Part shown: piece after piece, positions 37,238-43,710 of the stretch
Numbering within the stretch: the first letter of the stretch is position 1
Layout: each line of letters starts with the position of its first letter
DNA from: Stenoxybacter acetivorans DSM 19021
GTDB lineage: Bacteria; Pseudomonadota; Gammaproteobacteria; Burkholderiales; Neisseriaceae
Length of the DNA: 43,710 nucleotides
Direction: 5' to 3'
NCBI RefSeq assembly: GCF_000745895.1
Contig: NZ_JQKE01000019.1
Location: forward strand, 1 to 43,710
Notes under the pieces: generated by a model
What the model was told of the DNA's origin: nothing
Database searches by the model: none
Seen by the model: only the letters and a program-made list of their open reading frames with translations
Program-made: the position numbers and the translations under genes

Positions 37238-38005
37238 TTATGCTGTTAATATTTCCCAGCCAAACCGCCCGATTAACACACACAGCAATGCCATAAAGCC
37301 GTAGCGCAGCCAGCGTGCACCGCCTCTCATTGCCAAATGAGCACCCAAAAAACCGCCGCCTAAATTGGCAACCGCCAAGGGCAATGCCCAATGCCACACA
37401 ACGAATCCGGCAGGAATAAAAAACAATAAAGCGGCTGAATTGGTGGTGAGATTAATCACTTTTGCCGATGCCGTGGCGGTTAAAAAATCAAAGGCAAAAA
37501 AACGGACAAAGACAAACGCCAACAGGCTGCCTGTTCCCGGTCCGAAAATGCCGTCGTAGAAGCCGATGAGTGCGCCGAACAGTAAACCCAGATAATACTC
37601 TTTACGCACTAAACGGCTGGTGCGCACAGTTTGCCCCAAATCTTTTTTAAAAAAGGTATAAATCACCATAACAACCAGCAATACCAAAATAGCGGGTTTC
37701 ATTGTGGCGGTGGGGATATAAGTTACTAATTTTGCGCCGATGTATGAAAACACAAATGCCAGTATCGCTGCCGGCAACAGCATTTTCCACGGCACGGTAA
37801 TTTTGCGGACATAGGTTGCTGCTGCCATTAATGTTCCGTTAATGGAGGCAAATTTATTGATGCCCATAATTTGAGGAACGGTTGTGCCGTTAGGCAGGGC
37901 ATTGAATAAACCCGGTAATTGTAATAATCCGCCGCCGCCAACAGCGGCATCCATGACACCGGCGGCAAAACCGATGCCCAGCAGCCAAATAAAATGTGCG
38001 TCCAT
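37238..38005 (-). CDS. TSUP family (TauE/SafE) membrane permease
   Basis: The product is 255 aa with about eight transmembrane segments arranged as two similar halves. Each half begins with a glycine-rich motif, GVMDAAVGGGGLLQLPGLF near residue 16 and GFYDGIFGPGTGSLLAF near 147, the signature of the TauE/SafE/YfcA (TSUP) family. Members move sulfite, sulfonates or other anions across the inner membrane; the substrate here is unknown. It follows the fabI terminator and has no strong ribosome site. Confidence 0.9.
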   Translation of the reverse strand: MDAHFIWLLGIGFAAGVMDAAVGGGGLLQLPGLFNALPNGTTVPQIMGINKFASINGTLMAAATYVRKITVPWKMLLPAAILAFVFSYIGAKLVTYIPTATMKPAILVLLVVMVIYTFFKKDLGQTVRTSRLVRKEYYLGLLFGALIGFYDGIFGPGTGSLLAFVFVRFFAFDFLTATASAKVINLTTNSAALLFFIPAGFVVWHWALPLAVANLGGGFLGAHLAMRGGARWLRYGFMALLCVLIGRFGWEILTA

Positions 38006-38013
38006 TTATGATG

Positions 38014-38050
38014 TTTTCAGGCAGCCTGAATGATTCAGGCTGCCTGAAAA
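38014..38050 (-). terminator. Terminator after fabI: two inverted uptake sequences, 17-bp perfect stem
   Basis: 38014-38030 and 38034-38050 are perfectly complementary with only TGA between. Each arm is itself a near-perfect palindrome (TTCAGGC-N-GCCTGAA), so the region can fold as one long hairpin or as two small ones. Confidence 0.8.
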
Positions 38051-38095
38051 TGCTTTCTGTGGTGAATGTGGTTTTAAATAATGGTTGTGCGGGAT

Positions 38096-38890
38096 TTATG
38101 CCATGTCTTCAGGTACGCCCAAAGCGTTGATGCTGTAACCGCCGTCTACATAGGTGATTTCACCGGTGATGCCGCTTGCCAAGTCCGACAGTAAAAATGC
38201 TGCGGCTGTACCAACTTCATCAATATTGACATTGCGGCGAATCGGGTTTTGTGAAGCCACGTGTGCCAGTAATTTGCCGAAATTGCCAATGCCCGAAGCC
38301 GCCAAAGTTTTAATGGGACCGGCAGAAATACCGTTGCAGCGAATGCTTTCTTTACCCAAAGCAGCGGCAGTGAAACGAATACCGGCTTCCAAGCTGGCTT
38401 TTGCCATACCCATGACGTTGTAATTTGGAATAGCACGCACTGCACCCAGATAAGTTAATGCCAAAATTGACGCATGACGCCCTTGCATCATTGGGCGGGC
38501 GGCTTTTGCCAGCGCGGGCAGGCTGTAGGCAGACACTTCGTGTGCAATGCGGAATGCTTCGCGGTTGATGCTGTCAAGAAAATCGCCGTCTAAGGCTTCT
38601 TTGGGGGCAAAGGCAATGGCGTGTACCAAGCCGTCTAAGCCGTCCCAATGTTTACCTAAATCAATGAAAGTTTGATTGATTTCATCATCATTTTGAACAT
38701 CGCAGCGAAATACCAGCTCCGAACCCAATGCCGCTGCCATTTTACGCACACGTTCTTCGAGTTTATCAACCACATACGTAAACGCCAATTCCGCACCTTG
38801 TTCACGGCACGCTTTGGCAATGCCGTAAGCAATTGAACGCTCGGAAATCATGCCCGTAATCAGAATTTTTTTGCCTTGTAAAAAACCCAT
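38096..38890 (-). CDS. fabI: Enoyl-[acyl-carrier-protein] reductase (NADH)
   Basis: FabI reduces the enoyl-ACP double bond in each cycle of type II fatty-acid synthesis. The 264-aa short-chain dehydrogenase has the divergent FabI cofactor motif ([13 protein letters not shown], residues 13-25) and the catalytic Tyr147, Tyr157 and Lys164, equivalent to E. coli Tyr146, Tyr156 and Lys163. It also has the [14 protein letters not shown] substrate loop, and it is the known target class of triclosan. GGGACGA lies about 6 bases before the ATG. A TATAAT on the minus strand (38935-38940) is a candidate -10 box. Confidence 0.97.
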   Translation of the reverse strand: MGFLQGKKILITGMISERSIAYGIAKACREQGAELAFTYVVDKLEERVRKMAAALGSELVFRCDVQNDDEINQTFIDLGKHWDGLDGLVHAIAFAPKEALDGDFLDSINREAFRIAHEVSAYSLPALAKAARPMMQGRHASILALTYLGAVRAIPNYNVMGMAKASLEAGIRFTAAALGKESIRCNGISAGPIKTLAASGIGNFGKLLAHVASQNPIRRNVNIDEVGTAAAFLLSDLASGITGEITYVDGGYSINALGVPEDMA

Positions 38891-39167
38891 TTTTATCGTC
38901 CCAATTGGTGGTGTTTTAAGATAGATAGCTGCGCATTATACCCATTTAAGCCCATATCAGCATAGAAACACATTGCCTGATGCATTGATTTATTTGATTT
39001 CGTTAAATTTCTCAGGCAATCTGTTTTGTTTGTGCATTAAAAACGGTAAAGTTAAAGTGGCACAGCCGCTGGCTTGGGCTATAATGCGACCACAATTTTA
39101 TTCAATGAACCGCTTGGCGGTTCGCTCAAACTTGATTTCAACCGTAACCCAAAACAAGGAAAAACAC

Positions 39168-39392
39168 ATGTTCCCAGAATATCGAGATTTAATCAGTAAA
39201 CTGAAACAAGAAGACGCACATTTTGCTCGTTTGTTTAATGAACACAATGAATTAGACGACAAAATAAGCGGTTTGGAAAACAACCCGGTTACCAGTGGTT
39301 TGGAAGAATTAGAAGAATTAAAACGTGGAAAGCTGCGTTTGAAAGATGAAATATACGTGATTTTAAAACGTGAAGCCGCCAAAAACCAATAA
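39168..39392 (+). CDS. YdcH family protein (DUF465)
   Basis: The product is 74 aa from the ATG at 39168 with AAGGA (39156-39160) 7 bases upstream. It is a small, highly charged, all-helical protein with the DUF465 pattern: YRDLISKLKQEDAHFARLFNEHNELDDKI, then LEELKRGKLRLKDEIYVIL. It should form a helical hairpin. The function is unknown. A TATAAT at 39080-39085 may be its -10 box. The longer frame to 38973 is not supported. Confidence 0.9.
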   Translation: MFPEYRDLISKLKQEDAHFARLFNEHNELDDKISGLENNPVTSGLEELEELKRGKLRLKDEIYVILKREAAKNQ

Positions 39393-39415
39393 AGGCTGCC
39401 TGAAAACAAAATAAT

Positions 39416-39450
39416 AAAAAGGTTGAATGCTCTGTGCACTCAACCTTTTT
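39416..39450. terminator. Two-way terminator between ydcH-like gene and nnrD
   Basis: AAAAAGGTTGA (39416-39426) pairs with TCAACCTTTTT (39440-39450), leaving a 13-base loop; A and T runs on either side serve both directions. A lone uptake sequence lies just before it at 39393-39404. Confidence 0.8.
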
Positions 39451-40433
39451 TATTGTTCAGCCAAACGATTGCGCAGCCAGCGGGCGGCATCGGCAATTTC
39501 ACCGGCGGTTAAACCAACCGGTCCCACACCATTCATTACCAGAACATCGGCAGCCAAACCGTGCAGCCATACACTTGCCACGACTTCTTTAAAATATGCG
39601 CCGCTCAGCTTTTCTTTAGACCAATGCTCCCACGATGGGCTGAAATGGGTATTTCTCATCGGTGTATTCAGCATTTGTGTCAATAAACTGCCGATGATGC
39701 CGGTTAATACATCGCCGCTGCCTGCGGTTGCCAAGCCCGGATTACCGCTGGTGTTTCTTGCGACACCGCCTGTGTGAGAAGCAATGAATTCTGCATGTGA
39801 AGCGATAAGACTGCTGCTTCCTTTTAACACCACACAAGCATTGTATTGTTTGGATAATTCAAACACCGCACTTTGCCGATTGGCTTGTACATCAAATACA
39901 TGGCAATCCAATAATCGCGCCGCTTCTCCCGGATGCGGGGTGATAACAGTCGGTGCTTTTCGGCTGCGGATTTTTTCGGCTAAATTTGCGTGTTTTGCCA
40001 ATAGATTTAATGCATCCGCGTCCAAAACCATTGGTTGATGAATGGGCAATAAATCATTCAGCAGCAAACGCGAACTTTCACTGACACCCAAGCCGCAGCC
40101 AACAGCCCAAACATCAATGTCTTTGCGTGCCAATAAATCACGGGCAACGCTTAACATCAATTCGGGTTGGTTGAGCAGTAAGGGTAGGGGTAATGTATCC
40201 TGATGAAACCCCAGCCACACTTTACCGCAGCCTGTTTTTAAAGCGGCACTGCCCGCCAGCACAATCGCTCCGCTCATGCCCATTGAACCGCCGATAATGC
40301 CTAGTGTGCCGAAACTGCCTTTATGGCTTTCTTTTTGACGCGGCTGGCACAGAGACGGAAAGTTTGCCCTGGCGTACTGCTGCCAACGCTTTAACTCATC
40401 AGGGTTTACGGTATAATACGCAGACATAGTCAT
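39450..40433 (-). CDS. nnrD: ADP-dependent NAD(P)H-hydrate dehydratase
   Basis: NnrD repairs hydrated NAD(P)H. The product is 327 aa, a single ribokinase-like domain with GTLGIIGGSMGMSGA near the start, VLDADALNLL, TPHPGEAARLL and NPGLATAGSGDVLTGIIG, the YjeF C-terminal signatures. The NnrE epimerase domain that is fused in E. coli is absent, so the epimerase must be encoded elsewhere or be missing. Two ATGs (40433 and 40427) are possible starts; both lie within a short direct repeat and neither has a ribosome site. Confidence 0.92.
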   Translation of the reverse strand: MTMSAYYTVNPDELKRWQQYARANFPSLCQPRQKESHKGSFGTLGIIGGSMGMSGAIVLAGSAALKTGCGKVWLGFHQDTLPLPLLLNQPELMLSVARDLLARKDIDVWAVGCGLGVSESSRLLLNDLLPIHQPMVLDADALNLLAKHANLAEKIRSRKAPTVITPHPGEAARLLDCHVFDVQANRQSAVFELSKQYNACVVLKGSSSLIASHAEFIASHTGGVARNTSGNPGLATAGSGDVLTGIIGSLLTQMLNTPMRNTHFSPSWEHWSKEKLSGAYFKEVVASVWLHGLAADVLVMNGVGPVGLTAGEIADAARWLRNRLAEQ

Positions 40434-40447
40434 AATACGCAGATATA
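40413..40447. repeat. 16-bp direct repeat spanning the nnrD start
   Basis: ATAATACGCAGACATA (40413-40428) recurs as ATAATACGCAGATATA (40432-40447), 15 of 16 bases identical with a period of 19. The duplication contains the start codons of nnrD and may be a recent slippage event that doubled the start region. Confidence 0.7.
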
Positions 40448-40513
40448 ATTAAAAATTTAGTGGAAACAAACAATCTATTGTGCCACAACACATTACCAAA
40501 AAGGATAAAAATT

Positions 40514-41170
40514 ATGCAAAAAATAAAAGTTTGGGACGTGCCGACACGAATATTTCACTGGACATTGGTTTTGGCAATTGCCTTCATGTGGTACAGTGCA
40601 GAAGCGGGCGGTTCATGGCTGGCTTGGCACTTGCGCGTGGGTTTGTTTGTGATTGCTTTGGTGGTGTTTCGTATTTGCTGGGGGTTTTGGGGCAGCGACA
40701 CGGCTCGGTTCTGTCAATTTGTACGCGGTCCGTCTGCCATTTCCCGATACATTAAAGGGCAGTTCAATGAAAATGAACAGCCCGGGCATAATCCTTTAGG
40801 CGCATTGTCGGTATTGGCTTTGCTTGCCGCTCTTTTGGTTCAAGTAATCACGGGCTTATTCGCCGCCGATGAAAATACATTCACCAATTCAGGCTACCTG
40901 AATGCCTTGGTCAGCGAGCATGTTGGCAGTATTTTCCGCAATTTTCACGTGCAATTTTTTAATATTTTGCTGTTGTTAATCGTTGTGCATATTGCGTCTG
41001 TATTGTTTTATCTGTTTGTTAAAAAACACAATTTGGTTCACCCCATGCTCAGCGGTTATAAATATTTACAAGGACAGGTTAAACCGCTGCGATTTGCGGG
41101 TATCAAGCCTTTTATTGCCGCGGCAGCGGTTGCGGCGGTGGTTGTGTGTCTGATTTTACTGTTGAGCTGA
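40514..41170 (+). CDS. Cytochrome b561/b6-type membrane protein
   Basis: The product is 218 aa from the ATG at 40514, with AAGGA 8 bases upstream. It opens with [22 protein letters not shown], the typical first helix of the Ni-hydrogenase/formate-dehydrogenase-type cytochrome b family (PF01292). Histidines in and near the helices (His15, His39, and those in FRNFHVQFF and [11 protein letters not shown]) are candidate haem ligands. Such proteins pass electrons between quinones and a partner haem protein; no partner gene (for example a cytochrome c) is adjacent. An exact copy of another uptake-sequence dialect, AGGCTACCTGAA, lies in the gene at 40891-40902. Confidence 0.88.
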   Translation: MQKIKVWDVPTRIFHWTLVLAIAFMWYSAEAGGSWLAWHLRVGLFVIALVVFRICWGFWGSDTARFCQFVRGPSAISRYIKGQFNENEQPGHNPLGALSVLALLAALLVQVITGLFAADENTFTNSGYLNALVSEHVGSIFRNFHVQFFNILLLLIVVHIASVLFYLFVKKHNLVHPMLSGYKYLQGQVKPLRFAGIKPFIAAAAVAAVVVCLILLLS

Positions 41171-41204
41171 TACACATTGTTATTTTGAAAGCATAAAAAC
41201 AAGC

Positions 41205-41651
41205 ATGAGCATTATCAACAATAGAAAAGCCTTTCACGATTATTTTATCGAAGAGCAAATTGAAGCCGGTTTGGTATTGGACGGCTGGGAAGTCAAGGCG
41301 ATTCGTGCCGGACGCGTACAGCTGAAAGAAGGCTATATTCACTGGAAACGCGGTGCATTTTATTTGGTTGGCAGCCACATCACCGCCTTGCCGACAGCAT
41401 CTACTCACGTCAAACCCGATCCCGTCCGCCAGCGCAAATTATTGCTGAAACAGGCGGAAATCAACAGACTCATCGGTAAAGTCGAACGCAGCGGCTACAC
41501 CTTGGTGCCGTTGAATTTGCACTACAGCCGCGGCTACGTGAAAATTGATATGGGTTTGGCAAAGGGTAAGAAACTGCACGATAAACGCCAAAGCAGTAAA
41601 GAAAAAGATTGGGCGCGGGAAAAACAGCGCATTATGAAGCAAGAGCGTTAA
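41205..41651 (+). CDS. smpB: SsrA-binding protein SmpB
   Basis: SmpB binds tmRNA and brings it to stalled ribosomes. The product is 148 aa with the family blocks [52 protein letters not shown] and [12 protein letters not shown], and a basic C-terminal tail that folds into the decoding centre. tmRNA (ssrA) itself is not found nearby. The ribosome site is weak. A strong terminator follows. Confidence 0.97.
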   Translation: MSIINNRKAFHDYFIEEQIEAGLVLDGWEVKAIRAGRVQLKEGYIHWKRGAFYLVGSHITALPTASTHVKPDPVRQRKLLLKQAEINRLIGKVERSGYTLVPLNLHYSRGYVKIDMGLAKGKKLHDKRQSSKEKDWAREKQRIMKQER

Positions 41652-41671
41652 ATAAAATTCAGTCAATAAAC

Positions 41672-41705
41672 AATAAGCGTGTTTGTTTAAAACACGCTTA
41701 TTTTT
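41672..41705 (+). terminator. Terminator after smpB
   Basis: AATAAGCGTGTTT (41672-41684) is exactly complementary to 41690-41702; the loop is 5 bases and a T run follows. Confidence 0.88.
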
Positions 41706-41731
41706 GTCTCTTCATTATTATTTCAAGTGGG

Positions 41732-41914
41732 TTATACCAAATCAAATCCGTCGATTTCCATATAAATGATGGCAATGAAATGGTGAATATTACGAAAGCC
41801 CTTTGCCTTTGGGCTGAGAAGGGCTGAATTTTGTCCATGAAACCCATTTTTCAATGGCTTCTTCAGTGATAACAAGTCTTTAATATCCGTACAAATAGTT
41901 TTATAGCTAAACGA
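41732..41914 (-). pseudogene. Remnant, probably the C-terminus of a transposase (ISL3-like, tentative)
   Basis: A frame without a start codon ends at 41732 and reads, among other things, NSALLSPKAKGFRNIHHFIAI and then IYMEIDGFDLV. An (A/K)-x-GFRN-x-x-(H/N)F segment near the end resembles the last residues of ISL3-type transposases, where a RAYGFRNFxNF-like motif precedes the terminus. This is recall of a motif only. The frame opens right where the upstream frame (41907-42095) closes, as expected for a frameshifted gene. Confidence 0.35.
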
Positions 41915-42095
41915 TTACTTTTTTCACATGGATATGATTTTTTGTTTCGATTTCTGCCGTAAGGGCTTGATTGTTTCGGATTGCTGCGTGATGAAAAGAA
42001 AGTAGTTTGGCTATAACCATACTTTGGCTGCCTACATACAACCCTGACTTTTTGAATTCCATAGAATATGGATGGGCATGGGTAAAAGCGGGCAC
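41907..42095 (-). CDS. Short unrecognised ORF (62 aa), possibly part of the same relic
   Basis: A GTG-started frame of 62 residues contains HAHPYSMEFKKSGLYVGSQS and ends in HVKKVIV. The composition is protein-like, yet there is no clear ribosome site and no family I recognise. It overlaps the next minus-strand frame by 8 bases, so it may be the upstream part of one decayed gene. Confidence 0.25.
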   Translation of the reverse strand: MPAFTHAHPYSMEFKKSGLYVGSQSMVIAKLLSFHHAAIRNNQALTAEIETKNHIHVKKVIV

Positions 42096-42276
42096 GCAGG
42101 TTTTTAAAGCTTAAGACAGGATAGCTTTCAGGGATACCGTGATGTATCGTAAAAAATAGACAATGCGTTTTAATTAGATGATTTTAAATAAATGAAGCGA
42201 AGAAAAAGGCAAGGATTTTTAGATTAGTTATTGATAATTAAATACTTGGTTTACGATATTAGATAATTTTAGGCAT

Positions 42277-42306
42277 AAAAAAACATGCTGAAGCATGTCT
42301 TTTTTA
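42277..42306 (-). terminator. Terminator of tRNA-Leu
   Basis: ACATGCT and AGCATGT (42283-42289, 42292-42298) form a stem flanked by an A run and a T run. It lies just beyond the tRNA 3' end on the minus strand, where a U tract follows the hairpin. Confidence 0.8.
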
Positions 42307-42313
42307 TGTGCTT

Positions 42314-42398
42314 TGGTGCCCAGGGTCGGACTCGAACCGACACACCTTGCGGCGGGGGATTTTGAGTCCCCTGCGTCTACCAATTTCGCCACCTGGGC
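42314..42398 (-). tRNA. tRNA-Leu (CAA)
   Basis: The 85-base gene includes the encoded CCA. The acceptor stem is GCCCAGG/CCTGGGC, the D-loop has TTGGTAGACGC, the anticodon loop CTCAAAA carries CAA, and a long class II variable arm (CGCCGCAAGGTG) is typical of leucine tRNAs. The T-loop is TTCGAGT. Confidence 0.96.
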
Positions 42399-42414
42399 TG
42401 GTGAAGAAGCGACT

Positions 42415-42442
42415 ATTATAATGGTTTTTCAGAACTTGTAAA
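42415..42442 (-). promoter_or_regulatory. Sigma-70 promoter of tRNA-Leu
   Basis: On the minus strand TTTACA (42442-42437), a 16-base spacer and a perfect TATAAT (42420-42415) lie 16 bases upstream of the tRNA. Confidence 0.8.
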
Positions 42443-42521
42443 GGGTTTTTTAAAGCATTTTAAAAAAAATTCAGCTGTATTTTATTTTCAGATTTATATA
42501 CATTTAGATAATTCAAATAAT

Positions 42522-42552
42522 AAAAGGCTGCCTGAACTTCAGGCAGCCTTTC
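42522..42552 (-). terminator. Terminator after laz: two inverted simDUS copies
   Basis: AAAGGCTGCCTGAA (42523-42536) and TTCAGGCAGCCTTT (42538-42551) are exact inverted copies separated by one base, about 70 bases beyond the laz stop. Confidence 0.75.
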
Positions 42553-42620
42553 ATCGTTTGCTTATATGTGTATTAACTGAAAAATAAATTGATTTAATTT
42601 ATTGATCAGATAGGCACAAA

Positions 42621-43205
42621 TTAATCAACTAAGCTGATTTCGCCTTTCATTGTACCACTGTGTCCGGGGAAAGTGCAGAAGAAAGCATATGAACCATTGG
42701 CAATTTTGCTGGTGTCAAAAGTAACAGAAGTTTCTTCGCCGCCGCCGATCATCGGGCTGTAAGCCACAACGCGCGGGTCAGTGGTGTTCAGGTATTCTTT
42801 GTCCAGACCCAAAGTAACGCCTTCCATGGCAACAGCATTCATGTCGTCAGCTTTGGTGATGACAACGTTATGACCCATGGCTGTTTTGGGTTGTGTACCC
42901 ACGTTTTTCAAATGAATGGTAAATTGAGTACATTTTTTGCTGACGTCAATTTGACTGACGTTGTATTTTAATTGATCGTTGGCTTCAACAGTGGTTTCGC
43001 AGCCTTCGGCAGCAGGTGTAACTGCTGCAGTTACTTCAGAAGCAGCACCGGCAACAGCGGAGGCAACTTCAGAAGCAGCGCCGGAAACGGCAGAAGCCAC
43101 TTGGCTGGCAGCAGAAGCAACGGCTTCAGCCGGAGCAGCTGCTTGTTGTGAACAAGCAGACAATGTTAAAGCAGCAGCGGCAATCAAAGATAAATAGTAT
43201 TTCAT
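42621..43205 (-). CDS. laz: Lipid-modified azurin (Laz-type blue copper lipoprotein)
   Basis: The product is 194 aa. A signal peptide ends in the lipobox LSAC (Cys18), so the protein is membrane-anchored. Residues 33-65 are three 11-residue Ala/Ser/Val-rich repeats (pattern ASEVASAVAGA). The azurin domain runs from Cys69 to the end. The copper ligands are visible: Gly111 and His112 (MGHNVV), then Cys177, His182 and Met186 (CTFPGHSGTM); Cys69 and Cys92 should form the usual disulphide. In pathogenic Neisseria Laz passes electrons in respiration and protects against peroxide and copper. A TATAAT on the minus strand at 43292-43297 may be its -10 box. Confidence 0.95.
   Translation of the reverse strand: MKYYLSLIAAAALTLSACSQQAAAPAEAVASAASQVASAVSGAASEVASAVAGAASEVTAAVTPAAEGCETTVEANDQLKYNVSQIDVSKKCTQFTIHLKNVGTQPKTAMGHNVVITKADDMNAVAMEGVTLGLDKEYLNTTDPRVVAYSPMIGGGEETSVTFDTSKIANGSYAFFCTFPGHSGTMKGEISLVD
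43011..43109 (-). repeat. Three 33-bp repeats in laz (11-residue linker repeats)
   Basis: The DNA for residues 33-65 consists of three imperfect 33-bp units encoding ASQVASAVSGA, ASEVASAVAGA and ASEVTAAVTPA. The unit is in frame, so copy number can change the tether length without breaking the gene. Confidence 0.85.
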
Positions 43206-43376
43206 GGGAAAATTCCCCTCAAAGTGGGTGTTATACAGAAAAAAGTGAGCGTGTTTGTTGAATATTTGTATTTCAGCAACATACTTTAAATATTATAGTA
43301 TAAAAATTATTAGTGTGGTATTGGTTATTTAATAAGATAAATAAATTCTTTAGAAAATTTTTTTGTGTTGCTTTTG

Positions 43377-43401
43377 AGGGCGTTCAAAATTCTGTGTCAG
43401 T
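43377..43401. repeat. Probable terminal inverted repeat of the IS256-family element
   Basis: GAGGGCGTTCAAAATTCTGT and the next five bases lie 8 bases beyond the transposase stop. GTTCAAAATTCTGTGTC-like ends are what I recall for IS256-family elements in Proteobacteria; the partner end is outside the window, so this is tentative. Confidence 0.5.
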
Positions 43402-43409
43402 GTTAAATC

Positions 43410-43709
43410 CTACAGTTTGATTATATCATCGAGTCTTCCCTCGAAATAAATGGAAAGTTGGCTGACCGCCTGCCCCCAATTCTGTATGGGCATCGTCCAT
43501 TTTTCTGATGCCTTATTGATGCCGACATACAAAAGCTTCAGCAGACTGTCCTCATTGGGAAACGCACCTTTGGTTTTGGTCAGCTTGCGGAATTGACGGT
43601 GTACCGCTTCCACCGCATTGGTGGTGTAAATCGGTTTGCGTATCGCTTCAGGATAACGGAAATACGCCGACAAAAGCGGCCATTTGTTGCGCCAAGAAGC
43701 AATCACTCT
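43410..43709 (-). CDS. IS256-family (mutator) transposase, C-terminal part (5' end outside window)
   Basis: An open frame enters from the right edge and stops at 43410-43412. It contains the characteristic tail of IS256 transposases: YPEAIRKPIYTTNAVEAVHRQFRK, TKGAFPNEDSLLKLLYVGI and KWTMPIQNWGQAVSQLSIYF. The catalytic DDE glutamate would lie in the TTNAVEAVHRQ segment. The frame continues beyond the window (codons RV before IASWRNKW), so the element may be intact. It lies upstream of laz, on the same strand. Confidence 0.93.
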   Translation of the reverse strand, partial: RVIASWRNKWPLLSAYFRYPEAIRKPIYTTNAVEAVHRQFRKLTKTKGAFPNEDSLLKLLYVGINKASEKWTMPIQNWGQAVSQLSIYFEGRLDDIIKL

Positions 43710-43710
43710 C

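Larger units (their letters stand above)
41706..42276. other. AT-rich stretch with degraded coding sequence
   Basis: No intact gene of confident identity lies here. The minus strand carries two overlapping, broken frames (listed separately at 41732-41914 and 41907-42095). From about 42110 to 42276 I see only AT-rich DNA. Confidence 0.5.

Overview
The window is chromosomal DNA from a member of the Neisseriaceae. The gene content is typical of that family: lipid-modified azurin, a DUF1841 protein, an HslV with a six-residue propeptide, and two insertion-sequence types. The intergenic spaces are studded with the 12-mer AGGCTGCCTGAA or its complement. I count 19 exact copies. This is the DNA-uptake-sequence dialect known from Simonsiella and relatives (simDUS), not the GCCGTCTGAA core of Neisseria meningitidis. 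A Simonsiella/Alysiella/Conchiformibius/Kingella-like oral bacterium is therefore the best guess; the species cannot be named from this sequence alone.

Layout. 1-350 is the 3' end of an IS481-type element. 438-5012 holds gltB (minus strand). 5204-6582 is an nfeD-slipin membrane pair. 6860-7991 carries a MmcQ/YjbR protein, an unexplained stretch and an AT-rich orphan membrane protein. 8098-10374 is lapA-lapB-pyrF (LPS assembly control plus pyrimidine synthesis). 10584-12885 is cstA with its small YbdD-type partner. 13184-14011 is an orphan amino-acid-binding lipoprotein. 14385-15413 has a DUF1841 gene, a decayed IS481-type copy and initiator tRNA-fMet. 15586-17536 is hslV-hslU behind a sigma-32-like promoter. 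17672-25740 is mainly minus strand: dinG-purK, a DUF3465 gene, a lipoprotein with RPNID repeats, rluB, rbgA-scpB and a small lipoprotein. 25838-28733 is radA-cls. 28757-31393 (minus) carries a one-helix membrane protein, a DUF2062 protein, pth and apt. 31638-33863 is relA. tRNA-Glu follows, with a GIY-YIG/DUF4357 gene beside it. 35225-38890 (minus) is argS, a TSUP permease and fabI. 39168-41651 holds a DUF465 protein, nnrD, a cytochrome b and smpB. 41706-42313 is relic DNA. tRNA-Leu and the azurin gene laz follow, and the window ends in an IS256-family transposase.

Most genes are housekeeping: translation and its quality control (argS, pth, smpB, rluB, rbgA, three tRNAs), proteostasis (hslVU), envelope (lapAB, cls, fabI), stringent response (relA), DNA repair (radA, dinG) and nitrogen/nucleotide metabolism (gltB, purK, pyrF, apt). 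Regulation is simple to read. Strong sigma-70 promoters precede the three tRNAs, a heat-shock-type promoter precedes hslVU, and many transcription units end in hairpins made of two inverted uptake sequences.

I found no CRISPR array, prophage, toxin-antitoxin pair or recognised defence system. The best leads are the mixing of uptake-sequence dialects inside hairpins, the repeat-bearing surface lipoproteins, the GIY-YIG/DUF4357 gene beside tRNA-Glu, and the relic zones at 7217-7580 and 41706-42270.
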